A stretch of 23,111 nucleotides of DNA. Source: Ophiosphaerella korrae. Taxonomy: Eukaryota > Ascomycota > Dothideomycetes > Pleosporales > Phaeosphaeriaceae. How positions within the stretch are numbered: position 1 is the stretch's first letter; the number at the start of each line of letters is the position of its first letter. The translations under genes and the position numbers were made by a program. The stretch covers positions 1 through 23,111 of the forward strand of contig JALNQF010000556.1 in assembly GCA_028456385.1 (NCBI GenBank). The letters run 5' to 3'. Shown here in pieces: positions 1 to 7,943 of the stretch. Under the pieces are notes generated by a model that ran no database searches, had not been told where the DNA came from, and worked only from the letters and a program-made list of their open reading frames with translations.

Positions 1-2960
1 AGATCTATTCCTCTAGTAATAGTATACTTCTCTTTTAGAAGATTAGTTACTTACTATACTTCCTTAGTCTTCTACTTGTTATATGCGATAATAATATTAT
101 TTACGTAGAAGAAGATAATAATTCTATCTTTAACTATATAGTATAGTTCGTGTAGTACTATTTAAAAGCCTATAGCTTTAAGTGTAGCTGTAAATTCTCT
201 CTACTATAGGAGAGGTAAGATCTAGAGACTATATAGGGCCTTTTAGACTCTAAGGATTATACCCTTCTTTTAGTATCCCCTTAGCATTCTTATATAGATC
301 TCTTAGTCTATTACTATATAAATAAAGGCGTTAGTTACGTTGTACTATTTTAGTTTAAGATTATATTTAGCAGTAATAGCTATAAGCATCTAAAAGGATT
401 AGCTAGCTAGTGTTATAGCGTAAGTCTCTTATGCTATAACGTTTTGTTACTAGTCTCCTTGCACTACAAGTTAAGCTTTACATTTAATAAATTAATAATA
501 TTTGTTAAGCTTGTACGTATATACCTACATATAGTCTAGTATCTACTAGCTAGAACGCTAGATAGGTTTAGCTAGTACTTTAGTCTATAATTTTATCTAG
601 CGATAGCTAGTTAGGTAAGATAGCTTAGCTTCTTTAAATAACTCGCCTATTAAATAGCTTTCTAGGTTCGTTTAGTATAAAGGTAGCAATAGGAGTTAAT
701 TACAGTAGAGCTTTAGTCCTTTCGCGAGCATCCTCTTTATCTTAGCTTTGTCTACGAGTTCTCCTTAGTATTTTCTAAGGTTACCTGCCTAGGTGCCAGC
801 TATAAAGGCTGCTGCCTATAGTATAGTTTTAGATAAGCTATATCTATCGTGTACTATTAACTCTAGTTAGTCTCTAGTTATTAAACGGGCTAGCATTACT
901 ACTAGAGGTAGAGATAGTAGAGGAGTTAGATAGTAGTCTACGATCTTTCTTCTATAGTAGTAGCTAGGTAGATCTTCTTCGTTGTTTATAGATATATCTA
1001 ACTTAGTATTATCTTTATAGAAGGACTCTATTTCTAGCTCGTGTACTAGTGCTAGGAGCTTAATCGTTTTAATGTAGGTAGCGATCTCTTCTAGTGTTTA
1101 ATGTATAAGGTTATCTATTAGATCCTCTATTTTACTATTAAAGATTGTTTACTCGTTAAAGATTATATCCTATATACTTATTACCTTAGCTATAGACGGC
1201 ACCTAGATCTAGTAGATATTTAATAACTAGTATCCTATAAGGTAGCTAATCTATGCTTTTAGATCTAAACGTTGTAGCCTTAATTTACTGCGCTACGTAT
1301 TATTAGTTATTGTAAAGGCTTTGTACCTATATACTTTTAAGTAGGCTAAGTTTAGCTTTTTTATTAATACTATAATTCCTTAATTCTTAGTAACTTTTGT
1401 AAAGAATACTTTATATAGTGTCTTCTAGTTGTTTAAGTAACTTAGCGTTTAATTATATAAGTAGACTCTAGCCCGTGTAATTTTAGGCTAAAGCTCCTAT
1501 AGTAGATTTGCGTTAAGTCGTATAGCACGTAACTTTTCTTTATTAATTCCTTTAGCTCGCTTAGCTCCTCTATTTTAGGCTTAAGTATCTAGAGCTAAAG
1601 GTTTAATAGTAATACCTTGCAAGTTTAACTAGCGCTAGACCTCTAGTTTTACTGTTGTAATCTCGTTATTAGCTTTAATTACCTTAACTAAGATGCTGTA
1701 CTAATTCTTTAAGAAGAGAGTTAAGTTTAATAGCATCTTGATAATTAATTTAGCTAACTAGTTATTAGTAAAGTAGAAGTCCTACTGTAGTTTTAAGTAC
1801 TTATTAGTAACGAGTATCTAGCTTTTTTCCTTAGTAACGCTTTATACTTTATATAAGTAGAAGTTAATAGAGAGTCTTTCTCTTAGTCCTTCGTAACTAA
1901 TTCTTAGTATATAGCTAATTTACTGCTTTATCTTAGCTTTACTATATATATTACACTAGACTATAGATACTCCTTTTATACGCACCCCTTAAGCTTGCTA
2001 GACAAGGTGTTTGATTATAGCTAGTCCTAGATAGCTAAGTCTCTTGTGCTATAGTAGTGCTAGTACTCTAATAGTCTAAGGTTTATAGGTATAGTACGCT
2101 GCTTAGTATATAAGATTGTATAGTAAATAATACTCGAGTACCTATTAACTATAGATCTTAGTAAAGTATCTAATTATTTATCTATTAGGCTTATTTAGAG
2201 TTATTAGCTTAGATTAAGTGTTCTACTATATTCCTCTCTACTAGAGTAGCTAGAAAGAGACTAGGTTATAAAAGATATCTAGGCATATAGCTACGTTATA
2301 TAGAACTAGTTTGTTTTCTATTAACTAGTTTTTTAGCGTAAGGGTAAGAGATCTATATCCTTTTACCTATATCTTTAACTTGCCCGCCTATATATAATTA
2401 TTTAGCCTTAATAGACGATAGTTGTACACACGAGTTAGGTTGTTTGTAATATAGTAAGTTGAACTAGAGTCTAGGATAAAGGAATTCTAGAGAGGGTAGG
2501 TGTTGTAGGTATTCCTTGTAGTTTTAGTAACGAAAGTGCTCTTAATACTTAATATTTGCTAGCCTTCTAGTTAATCTTCCTTATAGATTTTAGTAATCTA
2601 AGGTAACTTAGCGTGTAGTTCTATATAAGGCTTTGTTTAATGCTTTAACTATCCTCTTATTAGTCCTTACAAGGTTGTGTCGTACTTACGTTTATAATTA
2701 ATAAGCTCTTTTAGAGTCTTACTTAGAGTCTACTAATCTAGTACTTTGTTAAGATTAATATAGTAGTAATTACTAAGTTTGTAAAGTCTTTTGCAAGCTA
2801 GGTATTATTTACCTATAGCTCTTTAACTTGTTATTTAGTTAACGTTAGTATTACTGCTACGTGTACGTTAATTACAAGGTCTACCCTGTTTATTAAGTAG
2901 TGCGCTGTCTACAAGAGAGGCGTCCCTAGTCTTGCCCTAGGTAGTATTACTACTAGTAGC
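1..2960 (-). pseudogene. copia-A pol: protease, integrase and 5' part of reverse transcriptase
   Basis: One minus-strand frame, read through its many stops, gives in order: a copia aspartic protease around 2445-2485 (ILDSSSTYYITNN, for the usual LDSGSTxHItnn box); the GAG-pre-integrase zinc-binding segment around 2010-2060 (HKRLSYLGL); the integrase core and its conserved end around 1450-1700 (KANNEITTVK); a long linker; then RT from about 520 to the edge. RT motifs seen are the LVVQGD box near 465-480 and FFYVNN at about 96-110, where active copias have YVDD. Stops replace expected Gln, Trp and Arg codons, and Tyr replaces expected His and Cys, the changes RIP makes. It encodes no functional enzyme. 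Only the frame was inferred; no sequence was repaired. Confidence 0.87.
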
Positions 2961-3800
2961 GTAAAGTAAAGTATTATCTACTGCGAAAGTAGCTTTGCGC
3001 CTCCCTGTGTTTAGGGGATAGTACACTATTATATGCTTATAGTAGCGTTTTATTATCTCCCTCTAGTTTATACTAGGTAATAGCCTTCTATTATCTTAAA
3101 AGGTTGTAGACTAAATTAGTGCTGCGTGTTTAATAGCTGCTAAAAAGTCTTAAGTAATTATATTAATTTGTAGTAACTCTACTACTTAATACGTTTTAGC
3201 CTTAGTAGTAGCGTAGTTATACTTAGCTATCTATATATCCTAATTTACTAGGCTTCTTATAAGCTTAAGTAATTTAAGGTATCTATTACGTGCACGCTCT
3301 TACTTAATACGCTTGTCTACGCTAATAGTTTGCTTTAGGTTTAATAGCTACTAACGTAGAGATTAGTTTAGTAGGTAGCACGTACGTAGTAGATATAGCG
3401 AGACTAAGGATTAGATAAACGTTATAATATACTAGAGACTTAACTACTCCTTTTTATACTCGTGTTAGTCGCTATAGTATTACTTAGCTAATATTTTATA
3501 GTATTTAAGGTCTTCTTTAAAAGCCTTATAACTAGTAGCTAAGAGTTTAGACTGCTGCGTAGGAGTCTCGACACTTAATGCTAGAGTATAGTTAGCTATT
3601 ACTAGAGCTCTAATTGGTTCTAGTCTCTAAATTAGCTAGGTAGAGGATTCTAGGTTAATCTTATCCTAAATGTTATACACTACGCATCTAGATTGCAGTT
3701 AAATTATCTATGTAGTATAATCCTTATTAGTCCTTAACGTTATAGTTAGATCGCGTTAGGTTGTGCTAGCTATCTTGTTTTAGCTTCGAGTTGTAGGAGA
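2960..3800 (-). pseudogene. copia-A gag-like region, heavily mutated
   Basis: Upstream of the protease in the element's orientation lies about 800 bp where a gag frame should be. The minus-strand translation is Gln/Leu/Asn-rich once stops are read as former Gln or Trp codons, but no domain is clear. A possible half zinc knuckle (a His, then Tyr-Tyr-Pro five residues later, where GHxxxxCP is expected) lies near 3030-3060. The gag call therefore rests mainly on position. The stretch 3800-3870 continues into the leader without a visible ATG. Confidence 0.5.
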
Positions 3801-3867
3801 GTAGGAAATTGTTACTTTTTAGAGTGCGCTTTGGTTAAGGCTAAGTGTAGTGCTTGGCTTAATTTAA

Positions 3868-4015
3868 GAGTTGTTAGAGGGCTGTTAGAGGGTAGGAGAT
3901 TTGCGCCCTTTTTAAAGATGCTCGTAGTGCTACTAGAGGGCAGGAGAATAGCACTTTTCGCTGACGCGCGCAGGGCTACTAGAGGGTAGGAGATTAGCAC
4001 TTTTCGCTAATACTC
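3868..4015. repeat. Imperfect direct repeats in the copia-A leader
   Basis: A motif close to CTACTAGAGGGYAGGAGA, followed by A/T-TAGCACTTTTCGCT, occurs twice in close succession (about 3929 and 3976), with a shorter relative (GTTAGAGGGTAGGAGATT) near 3885. The tract is less AT-rich than its surroundings and holds a 62-codon minus-strand open frame made of these repeats; I do not regard that frame as a gene. Confidence 0.6.
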
Positions 4016-4021
4016 TTTATA

Positions 4022-4153
4022 GTACTTAGCTTGATGCTTAGCTTAATACTTAAGTTAATGCTCGAGTTAATACTCGAGTTGATGCTCGAGTTAATGCTCG
4101 AGTTAATACTTAAGTTAATACTCGAGTTAATACTCGAGTTAATGCTTGAGTTA
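4022..4153. repeat. 12-bp minisatellite, 11 units
   Basis: Eleven head-to-tail copies of a 12-mer with consensus ATRCTCGAGTTA, in exact 12-bp register. Each unit holds the palindrome CTCGAG or its variant CTTAAG (CTTAGC and CTTGAG also occur). It lies between the copia-A gag and its probable 5' LTR, in the untranslated leader. Variation among units is mostly C/T and G/A transitions. Confidence 0.95.
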
Positions 4154-4329
4154 ATGTAAGTAGATACTAGTTTACTTAACTTAGTTAAGGCAGTAAGACT
4201 CTTAATTATTAGATTTAAAGGAGGTTATAGCAATTTAATAAAAAGGCTTTTTTATAATAGCTATGTAAGGGCCTTATTTAAGAGGGATACTAAGGCTTTT
4301 AGAAAAGCCCTTTTTTAGTTAGTTACCTA

Positions 4330-4660
4330 TAACTTAAAAGCAATGAGTATAAACTAAGTAGTTTTTTTTTTTCTATCTCTAGCCCTGCGCTCTATTTATG
4401 TATCTACGATGCGGCAGTCTTAGCTAGGTCTCTTGAGACGGCGGCGAGCTAGATCCTTAACACTCCTTCTATTAAGGTGCTAGTTTCTTTGTTGTATTAG
4501 TTGTACTAACGTAGTCTATCTCCTTGCATGTGAGATTCTTTGTTCGTGAAGGTTGAGGCTGCGATCCTTTTAGCTGCGGCGGGGTTGGTAGCTTAGCGAT
4601 CGTTACGCCCGTGCGCCAAGCCAATTAGATCGTAGCACTAGCTTAAGCGAGCCAATTAAC
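4330..4660 (-). repeat. Probable 5' LTR of copia-A
   Basis: On the minus strand this begins TGTTAATTGG at 4660, a plausible LTR start (TG). It contains a TATA-like ATAAATAG near 4393-4402 and runs to about 4330, after which comes TTATAGGT, weakly like a primer-binding site. It is richer in G+C than the element body and sits where the 5' LTR belongs. The 3' LTR needed for proof is outside the window, and the 3' boundary is a guess. The gap 4154-4329 is RIP-affected leader with nothing else recognisable. Confidence 0.4.
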
Positions 4661-4687
4661 AGATTCTAGGTACACCTAGAATCTGTT
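4658..4687. repeat. Near-perfect 30-bp palindrome at an element boundary
   Basis: Two 14-bp arms, AACAGATTCTAGGT and its exact reverse complement, are separated by two bases. The left arm overlaps the outer end of the probable copia-A LTR, and the right arm ends in TGTT, itself the start of a possible element on the + strand. It could be two abutting element ends or a hairpin site. Confidence 0.85.
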
Positions 4688-4791
4688 GCGCCTCTCTGCG
4701 CACATACTATCGAGCATCTAATCGTGCAACTTATCTAATAGTAAGGTATAACGTAGTTACCTATTGTTAACTATAAGTAACTACTTATAGG

Positions 4792-5142
4792 TATTAGTAG
4801 ATTAGAAGGTAATAACAAAAGCTTATATAGTAATTAGTAATAACTATATATAATAGTTAATTTATATATATAATATTAAGTATTAGCGTTCTAGGTTAGA
4901 GATTAGATTACTAATACTATCCAAATAATACGTATTACTATTACTATATACTTAGTTCCTTCTTTGTACTTTATAACTTTATATTTACTAAGATTATAAA
5001 TTTACGAATTTGTTACGTGTCCCTATTGTAGTTAGTCTCTTAATTAAGTTTATTGTCTTATAAGTTATTACTCTACTTATCTTATACTTTGTTAGTAACT
5101 AAGCTAGGACTAATTAGTTCTATCTCGATTTCTCTTGTTACT
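4792..5142 (-). repeat. Solo Ty3/gypsy-type LTR, related to the LTR at 12069-12492
   Basis: Shared blocks in the same order as 12069-12492 include TATTAGTAGATTA.AAGGTAATA near the left, TTACTAATACTATCC in the middle, CTTATACTTTGTTAG, and AGGACTAATTAGTTCTATCT close to the right end. This copy lacks the 48-bp hairpin repeats of the other. No gypsy coding sequence adjoins it, so it is read as a solo LTR. No clear target-site duplication was found; RIP may have erased it. The stretch 4688-4791 holds only short AT-rich inverted repeats. Confidence 0.65.
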
Positions 5143-5299
5143 ATCGTAACATAAGTACTTAGGAATAAATACTAGATAGTAAGTATATAGGAATATTAAT
5201 ACACCTTTATAGACTATTATATTCAATTTCTTCTTTTTACTTGTATATAAATAGAGTATTATAACTAATACTTTAATTAGATTCTTATCCACTTATTAA

Positions 5300-5945
5300 T
5301 ACTTATATACCTTATAATACTCTAATAAGAGCTTACTATTAACTAAGCTAAGTAACTAACTTATTTATTAACCTCGCCTATCTCATAGAAGCCTACTTAC
5401 TCTTGTTACTTTTACTTAGTTCTAAGGCCTTAATAGAGCTCTAGTAATTAGCATCCTTAGTAATCCTTTTATAGATAGGCTTAGTATTAAGCTTAGATAA
5501 GATTACTAGCACTAGTATTAGATAGGGCTAGTAGGCTCTTTAGCGTTTAGATAAGCTTATATAATGCAGCTTTATTATTTATAAGTAAAGTTATCTTAGC
5601 TATTACTAGATAGCTTAGATTAACTATAGTGTTTACCTAGGTACTTAGCGCTCTAAGGCGTACTATTTGCTATATCTAGGTATCTTTTACAGCTTAATAT
5701 TTATCTATCGCGAACTTATAGGTAGCTACTTATTCTATAGATGCTAGGCTCTTTAGTTTAGGTTGAACTAGTTCGTTAGCGTATATATTAGGGACGTTAT
5801 TAGCTTCTAGATTAACAAGCTACTAGATACCTAGCTTAAGAGCGTTGTAGTATAGTTATGTAAACTATACTAGCTATTATAAGCACTTGTTAAGTAAGGT
5901 AGTACCTTTGTTAAGTAGAGTTATCTTGCTATAGGATATCGTAAG
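5300..5945 (-). pseudogene. gag remnant of a second copia element (copia-B)
   Basis: A minus-strand frame from about 5945 leftwards gives, with RIP-type stops, a sequence resembling the gag of fungal copia elements: NKGTTLLNK at the start, then VNLEANNVPNIYANELV, VATYKFAIDKY, and a long Leu/Ala-rich helical stretch with KITLLINNKAALYKLI. It differs from the copia-A gag region. It fades near 5300; the remaining bases to the solo LTR hold a 60-codon AT-driven open frame that is probably chance. No copia-B pol is present, so the element is a 5' fragment. Confidence 0.6.
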
Positions 5946-6046
5946 CGATTAAGTAATAGATAAGATAAGATAGAATAGAAGTATACTAAGCTCGCGATCT
6001 CTTGCTGTAGTGTATAGGATAGAACTATCGTGTAATTTTTAGCGCT

Positions 6047-6060
6047 AGGCTTATAACTAT
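6047..6060 (-). other. Likely primer-binding site of copia-B
   Basis: Directly inside the LTR, the minus strand reads AGTTATAAGCCTAGCGC, the position and general type of a copia primer-binding site (tRNA-derived, next to the 3' end of the 5' LTR). The leader between it and gag (5946-6046) has no other feature. The matching tRNA was not determined. Confidence 0.4.
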
Positions 6061-6228
6061 TGCGAGATGCAAGCTTAGGAATAAGTAGAAGATAATTATT
6101 GATTGAAGAGCTATTTAAGCTAGGCTACTTATATATAGTAGAGTAGCTCGAACGACTTGTACGGCTTGCTTACTACTGCGAGCTTACTTAAATTATATAG
6201 AGTAGAGCTCTAACTTACGACACCTACA
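6061..6228 (-). repeat. 5' LTR of copia-B (168 bp)
   Basis: On the minus strand the segment begins TGTAGGTGTCG at 6228 and ends TCTCGCA at 6061, giving the TG...CA termini of an LTR at a length normal for copia. A TATA-like CTATATATAAGT lies near 6130-6142. A primer-binding-site-like sequence follows inside and a gag remnant beyond. The right edge coincides with a sharp change from RIP-type DNA to the broken host gene. Confidence 0.6.
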
Positions 6229-6815
6229 AGTCTAATTTCTAATTCTAATATAAACTTTTAGTCCTATACTTACCTTAGGCGCACTCCCCTTTGCGGACGC
6301 GCTTGTAGGAGCTAATGCGCCGGCAGAGTTGCTCGTAGATCTACTAGCGGTAGTAGTAGTTGCAGGAGAGGCTATATTAGCCGCAGCGGTTAACGAGCTG
6401 CTGCTCTTTGAAGTACCCGTAGTGGCGTAGGCTGCATAGATTCTGGCGCCGGAACAGCTAGTAGATAAGGATGCAAAGAAAGCTAGAAGGGAGGCGTGTT
6501 AGTAGGGAGGGTTATTTGGTTATCTCTTCCTATAACAGTGCCTTTCGGCCCGCACTATTATACAGGATCGGAGAAATACGAACCTGAGGTATTAAGGCAG
6601 ACGGGGATGTTCTTTCTAAGGTAGTTGTCTACGCTTAGAGCAAAACTTGAAAAGCTGCTGCAACAGCTAGCACCGTAGGGGGTGGCGGTGACGAATAGGC
6701 ATGGTGAGATGTCGGTGACTAGGCAGGCGGAGCTAAGGGATTGCAAATAAGCCTAGGAGATGAAAGTTAGAGCGAGTCGAAGAAAATTATCCCTGATAGG
6801 CGTAAATTCGACAAT
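6229..6815 (-). pseudogene. Broken gene for a small cysteine-containing, Ser/Thr/Ala-rich secreted protein
   Basis: Minus strand. Exon 1 (about 6815-6584) encodes a hydrophobic stretch (LRLALTFIS), then a cysteine-bearing domain with SACLVTDISPCLFVTATP, ASCCSSFSSFALSVDNY and IPVCLNTS. A 101-bp intron (6583-6483) has donor GTTCGT, a perfect TACTAAC branch site (6498-6504) and acceptor TTCTAG. Exon 2 (6482-6274) continues in frame with FFASLSTSCSGARIYAA and a long Ser/Thr/Ala-rich tail, as in cell-wall or GPI-type fungal proteins. A second donor, GTAAGT, follows at 6273, but the copia-B LTR starts 45 bp on, so the last exon is lost. There is also an in-frame TAG at 6753-6755 just after the presumed signal peptide, and no ATG. 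I do not recognise the family; secretion is inferred from composition. Confidence 0.6.
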
Positions 6816-7071
6816 ATAGACCTATGCGCTTTTCGGATTCCCCCAATTAATATAAAGGAAAAGGCTACTGACAATTGGGCAGGTAGCGAAATCTGACCTC
6901 CGGTATTAATAGAAGACATCGCTGCCATCTTGACTAGAGATTTAGACTAGGTTTCGGTTAAGGACAGCGGCTAGCAGTGTAGGGGAGTTGATGAGGTATT
7001 GCTGGAACTTCTAGGACTTCGGGGCCATTTGTTATCTCCTTGCTGGCAGAGAAGGCTGTCAAACACTTGCT
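6816..7071. other. Intergenic stretch without a recognisable gene
   Basis: Base composition here is normal and not RIP-like. The + frame from about 7009 stays open for 32 codons (SGPFVISLLAEKAVKHLLQG) into the inverted repeat that follows, but it has stops upstream and no start. It may be a decayed exon; I cannot assign it. Confidence 0.4.
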
Positions 7072-7199
7072 ACAGGGCCTTCCTGCATCCGTTCGCCCTT
7101 GTCGGTGGAAAGCCAATTAAAAGACGCAAATAATTGAGAACAAGATCTATTATTAGCGCTCCACCAACAGTGGGGCGAACGGATGCAGGAAGGCTCTGT
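7072..7199. repeat. Inverted repeat with about 38-bp arms (potential hairpin)
   Basis: The left arm (7072-7109) contains CCTTCCTGCATCCGTTCGCC. The right arm (7160-7199) holds its exact reverse complement, with a few mismatches and a short insertion at the inner end. The 50-bp spacer is unrelated. Open frames of 64 and 67 codons on both strands run through the arms and owe their openness to them; they are not called as genes. Confidence 0.9.
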
Positions 7200-7943
7200 A
7201 GGTATCTGAGAGGGTTACGTGGTGCGCAGAAAGCCTTCTCTATGAGAAGGCAAGCCTCCTCCAATAGACAAACAAAGCAACGCGCTCGTCGCTACTCCCT
7301 GTCTCTGATCCCAACATCTTTACCGCTTCCCAATTAGTGAAGCTACTCATGTTGTATCTCATTGCACAACACAACCCCGACCCTCGTATGTACTCTTTAC
7401 ATACCTTAGTGATTAGCTACTGTGCCTAAAGCTTCAAGAGGTAGAAATTTTTGTATCGCAGAAAGAATGGACCATTTTCGGATCAGACCGGAGGTCGGGC
7501 CTTTACTAGCCACGTGAGCGATTTTAGCTAGCTGAGGCGGCTAGGCCACGTCACCCAATATTGCAAGGATCCTATGGTATCTAAACTACGATTTCATAGG
7601 CTAATACTACCTCCACGTCACGCTACAGGTAATCTGGTTCAGCTCTGAATCCCTCCAGTAATTGGCGTTACCGATGCTAGCATATAGGACGATTCCGTAA
7701 GGGCGAGTTGCACAAATTGTGCTATAGACTGCCTGCGAGTTCACCATCTTTATAAGGTAGCCAACCTACAGAACTACTCCACACCTTTACATACAAGTGA
7801 ATTCCGTGCCCGCCAGCAAGAGGATAAGAATTGTCGCACCTCATTTATCCATATCTTAAGTCTACCGATAGCTTTTCCACTAGGAGTTGTGACTGCCATT
7901 TCAACGCAAGCTATACTTCATCCTCAACGGCCAATCACACAAT
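7200..7943 (+). promoter_or_regulatory. Upstream region of the HET gene, with a possible TATA element
   Basis: About 740 bp of ordinary composition with no gene I can support. TATAAGG at 7751-7757, about 190 bp before the ATG, is the best TATA-like site. The context of the chosen start (CACACAATATGAG) has A at -3, favourable in fungi. No transcription-factor site is claimed. Confidence 0.3.

Larger units (their letters stand above)
1..4660 (-). mobile_element. RIP-degraded Ty1/copia retrotransposon (copia-A), truncated by the window edge
   Basis: A Ty1/copia LTR retrotransposon is read on the minus strand, so its 5' end lies at the right. Order from right to left: probable LTR (about 4330-4660), repeat-rich leader, gag, protease, integrase, RT. 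Protease-integrase-RT is the copia gene order; gypsy elements put integrase last. The RT runs off base 1, so RNase H and the 3' LTR are outside the window. CA and TG are almost absent and stops fall every few codons in the only frame that gives recognisable protein, as RIP produces. No intact open frame remains, so the element is dead. Boundaries are approximate; the class assignment is firm. Confidence 0.88.

Noticed and set aside
3812..4000. 62-codon minus-strand frame in the copia-A leader
   Set aside because: It consists of the local imperfect repeats and has no gag or other motif.
5110..5292. 60-codon minus-strand frame, Lys/Tyr/Leu-rich
   Set aside because: AT-rich RIP-degraded DNA at the edge of the solo LTR; composition alone explains the open frame.
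7070..7337. Open frames on both strands (64 and 67 codons)
   Set aside because: Both run through the arms of the inverted repeat, share no recognisable domain, and lack start or splice context.
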